A DNA stretch of 64,000 bases from Azospirillum picis (GTDB lineage Bacteria > Pseudomonadota > Alphaproteobacteria > Azospirillales > Azospirillaceae): the NCBI RefSeq assembly GCF_017876115.1, contig NZ_JAGINO010000031.1:1-64000 (forward strand), in the 5' to 3' direction. Positions 52,720 to 61,835 of the stretch are shown piece by piece (the stretch's first letter is position 1; each line of letters begins with the position of its first letter). The notes under the pieces are model-generated. The model did no database searches. It was not told where the DNA came from and saw only the letters and a list, made by a program, of their open reading frames with translations. The translations under genes were made by a program, and so were the position numbers.

Positions 52720-53562
52720 ATGCTGGCCGGCGCCTCGATCAGCGGTCCGGGCAACGGACAAGGCGGCGGGCCGGGCAGCCCGTTGTCCGGCCATGCCGGT
52801 GGTGGTGCCGCCGGAGGTGCCGGCGGTGCAGGCGGCAGCCGTGCCGGCCGGCAGCTTCCGGGAGCCGCAGCCATCCATGCCGGCGCATCCGGAAATCCGA
52901 ACAACGGCAGCATCCTGCTTCTGCTGTCGCTGTTCCTGCTCCTGCTCGTCTTCTTCATCGTGCTGAACGCCAACTCGGTGCAGACGGTGCAGAAGGTGAA
53001 GGCGGTGGCGGCTTCGCTGGAGCGGACGTTTCCCAGCTTCGTCATCGACCCGCGCCTGCGCGACGGGATGGAGCCGGTGGCGTCGCGTGCCGGCACGGTC
53101 TTCGCCGTGCAGCGGCTGGAGAGCGTCGGCACCCTGTTCGCGACCGCCGTCGCCGTCGCCAAGGTGGAGGTGGTGGCCCCCGGGCAGCTCCTGGAGGTTC
53201 GGCTTCCGGCCGACGACCTGTTCGTTCCCGGCACCATGGTCCTGCGCCCCGACCGCCAGGGCCTGATCGACCGCATCGCCGACGCGCTCCGGCAGTCGCG
53301 GCAGGGTGAGCGGGTGGAACTGGATGCCCTGCTCGGCATCGGTCCGACCGGTACCCCCAGCCAGCCGCCGGGTCCGGTGGCAAGGGCCGGCGCCCTGGCC
53401 CGCGCCCTGGTGGCGGACGGTGCGCCGGTCGGCAACGTCACGGTTGGCATCGAACGGGGCGAGCCGGGCGGCGTGCGCCTGCTGTTCTCGCTGCGTTGGG
53501 CCGAAGCGCCGAAGGGTGATGGTCAGGTGGGCGCGCCGGGCAGGGCGGAGGCGCCGCGATGA
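52720..53562 (+). CDS. MotB-like membrane protein 1
   Basis: A 280-aa protein. A Gly/Ala-rich N-terminal stretch (GGGAAGGAGGAGGSRAGR) precedes one TM segment (ILLLLSLFLLLLVFFIVLNA), followed by a periplasmic domain with VEVVAPGQLLEVRLPADDLF and LIDRIADALRQSRQGERVEL, which resembles an OmpA/MotB-type peptidoglycan-binding fold. The plug-like SF(T/A)DL(I/M) motif of MotB is absent, so it is an accessory stator-like protein rather than a canonical MotB. Its stop overlaps the next start by ATGA. Context (cheZ before, MotB-like after) implies flagellar motor function. Confidence 0.7.
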   Translation: MLAGASISGPGNGQGGGPGSPLSGHAGGGAAGGAGGAGGSRAGRQLPGAAAIHAGASGNPNNGSILLLLSLFLLLLVFFIVLNANSVQTVQKVKAVAASLERTFPSFVIDPRLRDGMEPVASRAGTVFAVQRLESVGTLFATAVAVAKVEVVAPGQLLEVRLPADDLFVPGTMVLRPDRQGLIDRIADALRQSRQGERVELDALLGIGPTGTPSQPPGPVARAGALARALVADGAPVGNVTVGIERGEPGGVRLLFSLRWAEAPKGDGQVGAPGRAEAPR

Positions 53563-54290
53563 TCCGCATCCCCTCCGTGGCCGGTGGCGGCCGTCACGCT
53601 GCGGGCAGGTCCGGAACCGGTGCCGACGCCGAGCGGCGCAAGACGTTGTGGCTGATCAGCTTCACCGACCTGATCTCGCTGATGCTCGCCTTCTTCGTCC
53701 TGATGTATGCGATGAGCGAGCCGGAGGCGGAGCGCTGGACCGAACTGGCCAAGGGCGTGTCGCAGCGGATTCCGGCGGCACCGTCGACCGCGACCGCGCC
53801 ATCGGACCGCCCCGCCGATCCGCGCGCCGCGTTCAACGCCCAGGCCGTGGAGGCACGGGCGGCCATCGACCTTCACTATCTCGCCGCCCTGTTGGGCGGC
53901 CAGACGCGGTCGAACGCCGAGCTGTCGGTGGTCGAGGTCCGGCGGGAGGACGACCGGATCATCATCCGCCTGCCGGGCGAACGGATTTTCGACGCGGGCG
54001 GTGCCGCATTCACCGAGGAGGGGCGGCGCGTGCTGTTCCTGCTGGGCGCGGTGATCGGCCGCATCGGCAACCGCATCGAACTGGTCGGCCATGCCGAGGG
54101 CGAGGATCCCGCCGGCGGCGCGGCCTGGGAACGGGCGTTGACACGGGCGGTTGCCGTATCGGCGGCTCTGCGTGAAACCGGGTACCGCCGCGATCTCGTG
54201 GCGCGTGCGGTGAACCTGCCGGCCGCGCCGGCCGGTCCCGGCAGCCGCCTGCCGGTCGACATCGTGGTGCGCGAGGAAGGAGCGGATTGA
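53559..54290 (+). CDS. MotB-like (OmpA family) membrane protein 2
   Basis: A 243-aa protein. After a short cytoplasmic N terminus comes a TM with a MotB-type plug signature (LWLISFTDLISLMLAFFVLM followed by YAMSEP), close to the WxxxFxDLM-like motif of flagellar stators and including the Asp that carries protons in MotB. The periplasmic part is an OmpA-like domain (IIIRLPGERIFDAGGAAFTE, ELVGHAEGED) that would anchor to peptidoglycan, and it is short. No motA is nearby, so its MotA partner must be elsewhere or it works with the preceding protein. GTGs of the following TPR gene start one base after its stop. Confidence 0.75.
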   Translation: MIRIPSVAGGGRHAAGRSGTGADAERRKTLWLISFTDLISLMLAFFVLMYAMSEPEAERWTELAKGVSQRIPAAPSTATAPSDRPADPRAAFNAQAVEARAAIDLHYLAALLGGQTRSNAELSVVEVRREDDRIIIRLPGERIFDAGGAAFTEEGRRVLFLLGAVIGRIGNRIELVGHAEGEDPAGGAAWERALTRAVAVSAALRETGYRRDLVARAVNLPAAPAGPGSRLPVDIVVREEGAD

Positions 54291-54291
54291 G

Positions 54292-57200
54292 GTGACGGAG
54301 CGGTCGGCATCATGGACCAAGCGCTGGCTGCGCGGTTGCGCCGCGGCGGTGGCGCTGCTGTCCGCGCCGATCCTGCTGGCCCCGGCTGCCGCGGATGCCG
54401 CCACCGTGCCGGTGCGCGCCGGCAGCCACAAGGAGTTCGGCCGGCTGGTCTTCGACTGGCCGGGCAAGGTCGATTACCGCGCGGCGGTCGAGGGCGGCCG
54501 GCTGGTCGTCGGCTTCGACCAGCCGATCGAGGTTGAGATCGGGCGCGTCGTGCGGACGCTGCCGGACTATCTTGCCGACGGCCGGGTCGAGGCCGATGGA
54601 AAGACCGTCTCCTTCGACCTCAAGCGCCCGGTGACGGTCCGCAGCTTCCGCAACGGCAACTCGGTCGCCGTCGATATCTCGCCGGCTGCCGACGCTGCGC
54701 CGCCCGGCGCCGTCCGGACGTCCGAAAAGGAACCGGCCAGGGCGGATTTGGACAAGGCGGAGCCGGGCAAGACCGAGGCCGGCAAGACTGATCCGGGCAA
54801 GGCGGGAGCCGCGCAAAAGGTCCAGGCGCCGCCTTCCGGCGGCACGCTGCGCGTCCGTGCCGCCGATGGCCAGGACGGCAGCCGACTGTCGTTCGAGTGG
54901 CCGTCCCCGACCGGCTATTCGGTCAAGCGCGATGGTGCCGCGGTGACGGTCGCCTTCGACAAGGCCGGAACGGCCGACCTTTCCGGGCTGCCCAGGACCG
55001 GCCTGCGCAACGTCCGCAACATGGACTCCTACCGTCAACCCGATGGAACGCTCGCGGTCACCTTCGCGGTGCCGCAGGACGCCGAGGTGAAGGACAGCCG
55101 TGCGGGCCGGACGGTGGTGCTGGATGTCGGCAACCCCGGCTCCCGGCCCGGGATATCCGGCGCCGGAAGCAGCGCCGACACCGCGCCGCCACCTGCCGCG
55201 CCGACACCCGCCACAACGCCACCCGCCACCACGCCATCCGCCGCACCGCGGTCCAACGCGCCGCCGCCTGCCGTGCCGCCGACGGAATCGGTGACCTCGG
55301 CGACATCCGGCCGCTCGGCGACGGTGGCCAACGCCGCGACGGCGGCGCCTGCCGCCTCCGCCCCGCCGCCTGCCGCCGCCATGTCGGCACCCACCGACAA
55401 GGCCGCGGATGCCAAGCCGCAGCCAGCCGCCGGACCCAAGGGACCGGTGCTGACCTTCGACACCGGCGGCCCGGCTTCGGTGGCCGTCTATCCGCGGGCC
55501 GGCCAGCTCTACGTCGTGTTCGACCGGCCGATGCCGATCGGCGCCGGGAAGCTCGGCGGTCCGGGATCCGAGCTGATGGGAACGGTGGAGCCGGTGCCGG
55601 CCACCGGCGGCAGCGTCTTCCGGACCAAGATCGGTCCGATGGTCTGGCCGACGGTGGAGCGCCAGGGCACCGGCTGGCGAGTGGTTTCGTCGGGCCGTCC
55701 CGCCAACATGGCCGGCGCCAACGATCTGCGGATCGAACCCGACCCCGAATTCCTGCTGGGTGCCCGGCTGCTGGTGCGCGCGCCCGACGCGGCGAGCGTC
55801 GTGCAGTTCACCGATCCCGACGTCGGCGACCGCATCCAGGTGGTGCCGCTGCCCGCGCCGGGCCAGGGCGTGCCGGAACCGCACCGCTTTCCCGACCTGG
55901 AGGTGATGCCGTCCTACCAGGGCGTCGTGGTCCGCCCGGTTTCCGACAACGTGACGGTGCGGCCGGTGAAGGAGGGCGTCGAACTGACCACCGCCGGTGG
56001 CCTGCACCTGTCGCCCGCCGCGGATGCCGGCACTCCCGCAGCGGCGCCGCCCCCGCCGGCGCTGCCCGCCGCCCAGCAGCCGGCCGCCCCGCAGCCGGTG
56101 CCGCCGCAACTGGCCACCGCCCCGTCGCCCGCCGCCGGCGGGTCGTCGCCGGCGATGGAGCCGCCGAAGCCGCAGCAGGCGCAGGCGGCACCGCAGGGGC
56201 GCCGCCTGTTCAACCTTCCCGCCTGGAAGCACGGCGACCTCGACCATTTCACCGAGGCGCGCCAGGACCTCCAGCTCGCCGTCGTCAACGCCCCGGAATC
56301 CGAGCGGCCGAAGGCACAGCTCGACCTGGCCCGCTTCTACTTCGCCAACGGCTTCGGGCAGGAGACGCTCGGCATACTCGACGTGCTGCAGCAGAACCAG
56401 CCGGACCTGGAGGGGTGGCCGGAGTTCCGCGCGTTGCGCGGCGCCGCCCGCGTGCTGACCGGCGACCTCGACGGCGGCGAGGCCGACCTGACGGTTCCGG
56501 CGCTGGCCGGCAATCCGGAGGCCGGGCTGTGGCGGGCCGCCATCGCCGCCGATCGCCGCGACTGGCCGAAGGCGATGGAGGGCTTCAAGGCGTCGGGGCA
56601 GATCCTGAACTCCTATCCGGAGCCGATGATCGGCAAGCTCGGCCTGCGGGCGGCGGAGGCGGCGCTGGAAATCCGCGACACCGGCACCGCCAAGCGCCTG
56701 CTGGACCGCGTGCTGGAGCACAGCGGCCCCGACCAGGAAGAGGATCCGCAGACCCGCTACCTGCGCGGCCTGCTCTATGCGCAGACCGGCGAAACGGACC
56801 AGGCGCGGGAGCAGCTTACCGCCGCCTACAACAGCTATGACCGGTTCTACCGCGCCAAGGCCGGGCTGGCGCTGACCAACCTGGAACTGGCGGAAGGCAA
56901 GATGTCGCCGAGCGCCGCGGCGGAGCAGCTCGCCGGCCTGACCTTCACCTGGCGCGGCGACGATCTGGAGATGCAGATCCGCTCGCGCATGGGCGAGGTG
57001 CTGATTGCCGGCGGAGACTACGCCAAGGGCTTCAACACCATGAAGGAAACGGCAGCCCTGGTTGCCGACACGCCGCGGGCCGAGGCGATCACCAAGGAGA
57101 TGGGGCGCATCTTCGCCGACCTGTTCAAGGACGGCGGCCAGCGGCTTCCGACGCTTCAGGCGCTCCAGCTCTACGACCAGTTCCGCGAGCTGACCCCGGT

Positions 57201-57909
57201 GGGCGAGGCGGGCGACGAGATCATTCGCCAGCTCGCGGAACGCCTGATCTCCATCGACCTGCTCAACCGCGCCGCCGACCTGTTGCAGCATCAGGTGGAG
57301 TACCGCCTGTCGGGTATCGACAAGGCGCAGATCGGCACGCGGCTGGCATCGGTCCGGCTGCTGGACAACAAGCCGGAAGAGGCGCTGAAGGCGCTGGAGC
57401 TGTCCAACATCGCCGGCCTTCCGGCGGATCTGGCCGCCGAGCGGCGCCTGATGCAGGCCAAGGCGCTGGCGGAGCTGAACCGCGGCGACGAGGCGATGCA
57501 GTTGCTGGCGCAGGACGACAGCACCAACGCCAACCTGCTGCGCGTCGACATCGCCTGGAAAGGCCAGAAATGGGACGCCGCCGCCCTGGCGCTGAACAAG
57601 GTGATCGGCCCGCCCCCGCCGCCGGGCAAGCCGCTGGACGCCAACGCCTCGCAACTCGTGCTCAACCGGGCGGTGGCGCTGGCGCTGGCCGGCGACGGCA
57701 ACGGTCTGAACCTGCTGAAGAAGGATTTCGAAGGGTCGATGAAGGGCGGTCCCAACGAGGACGCCTTCCGCATCCTGACCCGTCCGGAACAGGCGATGGG
57801 CCTGATCGACGTCAGCACCATCCGCTCCCGCGTGGCGGAGGTCGACATGTTCAAGAAGTTCCTCAAGGACTACCGGGGCAAGGCCACCACGGACAAGCCG
57901 ACCACCTGA
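54292..57909 (+). CDS. Large TPR-repeat protein, exported, motility-associated
   Basis: A 1,205-aa protein starting GTG (TERSASWTKRWLRGCAAAVA) with a signal peptide that ends near ADA. The first half has two beta-type AMIN-like regions (FGRLVFDWPGKVDYRAAVEG; LRVRAADGQDGSRLSFEWPS) separated by a long Pro/Ala-rich linker (TPATTPPATTPSAAPRSN). The second half is made of TPR-type helical repeats (for example ERPKAQLDLARFYFANGFGQ; RAEAITKEMGRIFADLFKDG). It has one base between it and the MotB-like gene, so it belongs to the same transcript. Likely a periplasmic scaffold at the flagellar motor. The linker varies in composition and is probably disordered. Confidence 0.75.
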   Translation: MTERSASWTKRWLRGCAAAVALLSAPILLAPAAADAATVPVRAGSHKEFGRLVFDWPGKVDYRAAVEGGRLVVGFDQPIEVEIGRVVRTLPDYLADGRVEADGKTVSFDLKRPVTVRSFRNGNSVAVDISPAADAAPPGAVRTSEKEPARADLDKAEPGKTEAGKTDPGKAGAAQKVQAPPSGGTLRVRAADGQDGSRLSFEWPSPTGYSVKRDGAAVTVAFDKAGTADLSGLPRTGLRNVRNMDSYRQPDGTLAVTFAVPQDAEVKDSRAGRTVVLDVGNPGSRPGISGAGSSADTAPPPAAPTPATTPPATTPSAAPRSNAPPPAVPPTESVTSATSGRSATVANAATAAPAASAPPPAAAMSAPTDKAADAKPQPAAGPKGPVLTFDTGGPASVAVYPRAGQLYVVFDRPMPIGAGKLGGPGSELMGTVEPVPATGGSVFRTKIGPMVWPTVERQGTGWRVVSSGRPANMAGANDLRIEPDPEFLLGARLLVRAPDAASVVQFTDPDVGDRIQVVPLPAPGQGVPEPHRFPDLEVMPSYQGVVVRPVSDNVTVRPVKEGVELTTAGGLHLSPAADAGTPAAAPPPPALPAAQQPAAPQPVPPQLATAPSPAAGGSSPAMEPPKPQQAQAAPQGRRLFNLPAWKHGDLDHFTEARQDLQLAVVNAPESERPKAQLDLARFYFANGFGQETLGILDVLQQNQPDLEGWPEFRALRGAARVLTGDLDGGEADLTVPALAGNPEAGLWRAAIAADRRDWPKAMEGFKASGQILNSYPEPMIGKLGLRAAEAALEIRDTGTAKRLLDRVLEHSGPDQEEDPQTRYLRGLLYAQTGETDQAREQLTAAYNSYDRFYRAKAGLALTNLELAEGKMSPSAAAEQLAGLTFTWRGDDLEMQIRSRMGEVLIAGGDYAKGFNTMKETAALVADTPRAEAITKEMGRIFADLFKDGGQRLPTLQALQLYDQFRELTPVGEAGDEIIRQLAERLISIDLLNRAADLLQHQVEYRLSGIDKAQIGTRLASVRLLDNKPEEALKALELSNIAGLPADLAAERRLMQAKALAELNRGDEAMQLLAQDDSTNANLLRVDIAWKGQKWDAAALALNKVIGPPPPPGKPLDANASQLVLNRAVALALAGDGNGLNLLKKDFEGSMKGGPNEDAFRILTRPEQAMGLIDVSTIRSRVAEVDMFKKFLKDYRGKATTDKPTT

Positions 57910-57949
57910 GGCGCGGGTCGGGGATGAGGCAGAGGCGGCACCGCCGCTA

Positions 57950-58067
57950 GGGTCTGTCCGGTGCTTATCGAAGCACCGGACAGACTCCAAGCTTCTGGTC
58001 TTCCGTGTGAAGATCTTCCGTGTGAGTCACGTTTCAAGCGATGCCGCTTGAAACGATCCCACTCTAA
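57950..58067. repeat. Intergenic two-hairpin repeat, copy B
   Basis: Hairpin 1 has 16-17 bp arms around ATCG (57950-57987, with one G-T wobble). Hairpin 2 is GTTTCAAGCG-ATGC-CGCTTGAAAC (58031-58054). Relative to copy A at 39871 it carries an internal duplication of the CTTCCGTGTGA spacer. It lies between the TPR gene and the convergent kup gene, whose stop is at 58064-58066 in the right edge of the element. Confidence 0.75.
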
Positions 58068-59962
58068 AGCTGGACCTGGGTTCCCAGCTCCACCACCCGG
58101 TTGGGCGGCAGCTTGAAGAAGTCGGTGGCGCTGACCGAGGTGCGGGACATCACCACGAACAGCTTCTCGCGCCAAAGCGCCATCTGCGAGTTCATCTTGG
58201 GGATCAGGGTCTCGCGGCCGAGGAAGAAGGAGGTCGCCATCACGTCGAACTCCAGGCCGAAGGCCTTGCACAGCCGCAGCGCCTTGGGGATGTTCGGCTC
58301 CTGCGAGAAGCCGTAACGGACGGTGATGCGGTAGAAACCCTCGGCCAGCCCCTCCACCACGACACGGTCCTTGGCGGGCACGCGCGGCACGTCCTCCACC
58401 ACCACGGTCACGAAGACCACGCGCTCGTGCAGCACCTGGTTGTGCTTCAGGTTGTGCAGGAGGGCGATCGGCACGGTGTTCGAGCTGGAGGTCATGAAGA
58501 CCGCCGTGCCCTTCACCCGGTGGATTTCCGTCGACTTCGCCTGCCGCCGGATGAAGGCGTCGAGCGGAAGCGATTCCTCGGCCAGCCTCCTGGTCAGCAC
58601 GGCGCGGCCGCGCCGCCATGTGGCCATGAGGCCCAGCGTGATGACGGCGATGACCAGCGGCACCCAGCCGCCGTGCGGGATCTTCACCGCATTGGCGGCG
58701 AAGAAGGACAGCTCGATGGTGAGGAACACGGCGCCGACCGCGAGGCAGACCGGCAGGCTCCAGTTCCAGCGCCGGCGCGCCACCACCAGGAACAGCGTCG
58801 TGGTGATGATCATGTCGCCGGTGACCGCGATGCCGTAGGCGGCGGCGAGCCGGCTGGAGGACTGGAAGACCACCACCAGCCCGATCACCGCGGCCAGCAG
58901 GCCCCAGTTGGCGCGGGGGATGTAGATCTGCCCCTCCTCCTCGTTGGAGGTGTGCCGGATGTCCAGGCGCGGGCAGAGGCCGAGCTGCACCGCCTGCCGG
59001 GTCAGCGAGAAGACGCCCGAGATCACCGCCTGGCTGGCGATGACGGTGGCGGCGGTCGACAGCGCGATCAGCGGGTAGAGCCCCCATTCCGGCGCCAGCA
59101 GGTAGAAGGGGCTGCGCACCGCGGCCGGGTTGCTGATCAGCAGCGCGCACTGGCCGAGATAGTTCAGCAGCAGCGCCGGCAGCACGACGGCCAGCCACGC
59201 GACCTTGATCGGCCGCCGGCCGAAATGGCCCATGTCGGCATAGAGCGCCTCGCCGCCGGTCACCGCCAGCACCACCGCCCCCAGCACGAGGAAGCCGGCG
59301 ATGCCATGCTCCACGAAGAAGGAAATGGCGTAGGCCGGGTTGAAGGCGATCAGCACGCCGGGCTGCTGCACGACCTCCGCCAGTCCCAGCACGCCGAGGA
59401 CGCTGAACCAGGCGAGCATGATCGGGCCGAACAGGGCGCCGACGCGCGAGGTGCCGTGGCTCTGGATGCCGAACAGGGCGATCAGGATGGCGACCGTCAG
59501 CGGCACGACCGCGCTTTCCAGCGCCGGCTCCGCCACCTCCAGCCCCTCGACCGCCGACAGGACCGACATGGCGGGCGTGATCATGCCGTCGCCGTAGAAC
59601 AGCGAGGCGCCGAACAGGCCGAGCGCGGTCAGCACCGTCAGCCGCCCCGACGCGTCCGGCCGGGTCTTCGACGCCAGCGCCAGGAGGGACAGGATGCCGC
59701 CCTCGCCCTTGTTGTCGGCGCGCATGACGAAGAGCACGTACTTGACGGTCACCACCATGACCAGCGACCAGAACACCAGGGACATGATCCCCAGGATGTT
59801 GGCCGGCGTCAGCGGCAGCCCGTGGTCGCCGCCGAAACATTCACGCAGGGTGTAGAGGGGGCTCGTGCCGATGTCGCCGAAAACGACGCCCAGGGCGCCG
59901 AGCGTCAGCGTCGCGAGCTTGCCGGTATCGGGCGGCGCGGCCTTCAAAGCGGTGTCGGTCAT
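58064..59962 (-). CDS. kup: Potassium uptake protein Kup
   Basis: A 632-aa protein from the ATG at 59962. The N terminus reads TLGALGVVFGDIGTSPLYTL, the KUP/HAK hallmark, followed by about 12 TM segments (for example MLAWFSVLGVLGLAEVVQQ), and a C-terminal cytoplasmic domain of about 180 residues (TVPIALLHNLKHNQVLHERV). It imports K+ with protons and helps at low pH or low osmolarity. A longer open frame upstream is not preferred. It converges with the TPR gene through repeat copy B. Confidence 0.95.
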   Translation of the reverse strand: MTDTALKAAPPDTGKLATLTLGALGVVFGDIGTSPLYTLRECFGGDHGLPLTPANILGIMSLVFWSLVMVVTVKYVLFVMRADNKGEGGILSLLALASKTRPDASGRLTVLTALGLFGASLFYGDGMITPAMSVLSAVEGLEVAEPALESAVVPLTVAILIALFGIQSHGTSRVGALFGPIMLAWFSVLGVLGLAEVVQQPGVLIAFNPAYAISFFVEHGIAGFLVLGAVVLAVTGGEALYADMGHFGRRPIKVAWLAVVLPALLLNYLGQCALLISNPAAVRSPFYLLAPEWGLYPLIALSTAATVIASQAVISGVFSLTRQAVQLGLCPRLDIRHTSNEEEGQIYIPRANWGLLAAVIGLVVVFQSSSRLAAAYGIAVTGDMIITTTLFLVVARRRWNWSLPVCLAVGAVFLTIELSFFAANAVKIPHGGWVPLVIAVITLGLMATWRRGRAVLTRRLAEESLPLDAFIRRQAKSTEIHRVKGTAVFMTSSSNTVPIALLHNLKHNQVLHERVVFVTVVVEDVPRVPAKDRVVVEGLAEGFYRITVRYGFSQEPNIPKALRLCKAFGLEFDVMATSFFLGRETLIPKMNSQMALWREKLFVVMSRTSVSATDFFKLPPNRVVELGTQVQL

Positions 59963-60239
59963 GCAGTGGTAGCGGTCCGAGGTTGGTCCGTCGACGCGAT
60001 GGGCGGGGCGATGGACACGGTCCGCTTCGTGGCGCCGCATCCGGCTGCCGCGATCGGTCGGCACGGTCCGGCCGGGCGGCATCCTGCCTGCCCGCGTCCT
60101 GCCTGCCCATGTCCGGCGCCCATCGCCTTCCTCATACGCGTTTACGGGCGGCAACGCCAGAGCGCGCTTGCGCCGCCGCCGCGGCGGCCGGCCGCCTGCG
60201 ACGAAGTGCGCGGAGCGATCGATGTACGGCCGGCTGCGG

Positions 60240-61052
60240 CTAGATCGTGCCGAAGCTGCGGGCGAGCGAGCCGGCGATCAGGTACCAGCCGTCGACCAGG
60301 ACGAAGAAGATGATCTTGAACGGAATCGCCACCATGGTCGGCGGCAGCATCATCATGCCCATCGACATCAGGATCGACGACACCACCATGTCGATGATCA
60401 GGAAGGGCAGGAACAGCAGGAAGCCGATCTCGAAGCCGCGCTTGATCTCCGAGATCATGAAGGCCGGCACCAGCACGTGCAGCGGCATGTCGGCCGGCTC
60501 GGCCACGTTCTGGATGCGCGCCATGTCCATGAACAGGCGCAGGTCCTTCTCGCTGGCGTGCTGCAGCATGAACTCGCGCAGCGGCGCCACCGTGCGCCGG
60601 AACGCCTCCATCTCGTCGATCTCCTGGTTGATCAGCGGCTGGATGCCCTGGGTGTAGCTGCGCTCGAACACCGGGGCCATGACGAAGAAGGTCAGGAACA
60701 GCGCCAGCGACATCATCACCGTCGTCGGCGGCACCTGCTGCACGCCCAGCGCGTTGCGCAGGAAGGACAGCACGATGACGATGCGGGTGAAGGCGGTCAT
60801 CATGATCAGGATCGACGGCGCCAGCGACAGCACGGTGATCAGCGCCACCATCTGGACGATGCGGCCGGTCGCGGTGCCGCCGGCGTCGCCCAGGTCGAAG
60901 GTCAGGCTCTGCGCCAGTGCCGGGCCGGCGCTGAGCCCGACGGCGACGCCGGCAGCCAGCGCGAGCAGCAGGCCGGCGGCGGCGGGCTTCCAGCCGATCC
61001 CCGGACGTCCGGTCCCGCCCGTCGCGGCGGGGTGCAGGCGGAGGGCGCTCAT
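60240..61052 (-). CDS. fliP: Flagellar export apparatus protein FliP
   Basis: A 270-aa membrane protein. A signal-like N terminus (cleavage near LAQS) is followed by the FliP core: TAFTRIVIVLSFLRNALGVQ, VPPTTVMMSLALFLTFFVMA and PAFMISEIKRGFEIGFLLFL, with VSSILMSMGMMMLPPTMVAI near the C terminus. It forms the FliPQR export gate. The start overlaps the fliO stop (ATGA). It faces fliQ-containing genes 2.6 kb away in the opposite direction. Confidence 0.96.
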   Translation of the reverse strand: MSALRLHPAATGGTGRPGIGWKPAAAGLLLALAAGVAVGLSAGPALAQSLTFDLGDAGGTATGRIVQMVALITVLSLAPSILIMMTAFTRIVIVLSFLRNALGVQQVPPTTVMMSLALFLTFFVMAPVFERSYTQGIQPLINQEIDEMEAFRRTVAPLREFMLQHASEKDLRLFMDMARIQNVAEPADMPLHVLVPAFMISEIKRGFEIGFLLFLPFLIIDMVVSSILMSMGMMMLPPTMVAIPFKIIFFVLVDGWYLIAGSLARSFGTI

Positions 61053-61375
61053 CGCGGCCCGCTCCCGGCGTCCGCCGGATCCGCGGTCCGCGCCAGCGCG
61101 CCGTCGAAGCCGCCGGCCGGGGCGCTGTCGATCAGCAGGTCGCCGTTGGCGCCCAGCAGGATCAGGTGCTCGCGGTCGTCGCGGCGGACCAGCAGCAGCC
61201 GCCGCCTGGCGTCGATCGGCAGGGCCTCGACCACGCTCAGCCTGCGCTGGCGGGAGCGGCCGCGCACGGCGCCCCCGGCCATGCCGGCGCGGCGCAGCAG
61301 CCAGCCGCCGGCCAGGATCAGCGCCACCACGAACAGGAGCGCCATCACGAAACGGAAATACTGGTCGAGATCCAT
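61049..61375 (-). CDS. fliO: Flagellar assembly protein FliO
   Basis: A 108-aa protein from the ATG at 61375. One TM segment (YFRFVMALLFVVALILAGGW) is followed by a short basic stretch (RGRSRQRRLSVVEALPIDAR) and a beta domain (LLVRRDDREHLILLGANGD), the FliO layout. It assists FliP insertion. The translation upstream of residue 1 is low-complexity. It overlaps fliP by 4 bp. Confidence 0.88.
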   Translation of the reverse strand: MDLDQYFRFVMALLFVVALILAGGWLLRRAGMAGGAVRGRSRQRRLSVVEALPIDARRRLLLVRRDDREHLILLGANGDLLIDSAPAGGFDGALARTADPADAGSGPR

Positions 61376-61409
61376 GGGACCGGCAGGCTTTCTACTGTCT
61401 GGGCCAGGT

Positions 61410-61835
61410 TCAGGGCGCGTCGGGAGCAGGCGGTACGCCGCCGCCGCCATAGGCGGCGGTGGCGCGGCGCCGGGCGCTGTGGGGATCGTCGCGACCGGCC
61501 AGCGCGGCGGCGATGCTCTCCCGGCACAGCGCGTGCTGCGCGGTGAGCGCCGTCGCCAGCGGGTCGAGCGCGGCGACGAGGTCGCCCAGCGGGCCGAGCA
61601 GCGTGCGGGCGTCGCCCCTCGGCAGTGTTTCGGCGGCGGCGCAGAGACGGGCGACGCGGTCCTCCAGTCCGGCGAGGTCGATCGGCACGCCGGCCTCCAC
61701 CTCGCACCGCGCCCGGTCGAGCGCCTGGGCGAGGGCGGCGGTGCGGCCGGCCAGCCCGGCGGCGTCGTCGGCCTCGGGGATCCGCAGCGGATCGGGGAGG
61801 GGGGTCGGATCGGAGGATGGCGGCAGGGGGGTCAC
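61410..61835 (-). CDS. Hypothetical protein of the flagellar cluster
   Basis: A 141-aa protein from a GTG at 61835 overlapping the FlhB-like stop (GTGA). The sequence is Ala/Leu/Arg-rich and helical (LAGRTAALAQALDRARCEVE, LAGLEDRVARLCAAAETLPR) with Cys residues. It is conserved-looking in position but I cannot name a family; a FliT/chaperone-like helical role is possible. It lies between the FlhB-like gene and fliO. Confidence 0.6.
   Translation of the reverse strand: MTPLPPSSDPTPLPDPLRIPEADDAAGLAGRTAALAQALDRARCEVEAGVPIDLAGLEDRVARLCAAAETLPRGDARTLLGPLGDLVAALDPLATALTAQHALCRESIAAALAGRDDPHSARRRATAAYGGGGVPPAPDAP

Noticed and set aside
54310..57990. 1,226-codon minus-strand open frame opposite the TPR gene
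   Set aside because: Same pattern of antisense low complexity; the plus strand has signal peptide, TPR and operon linkage.
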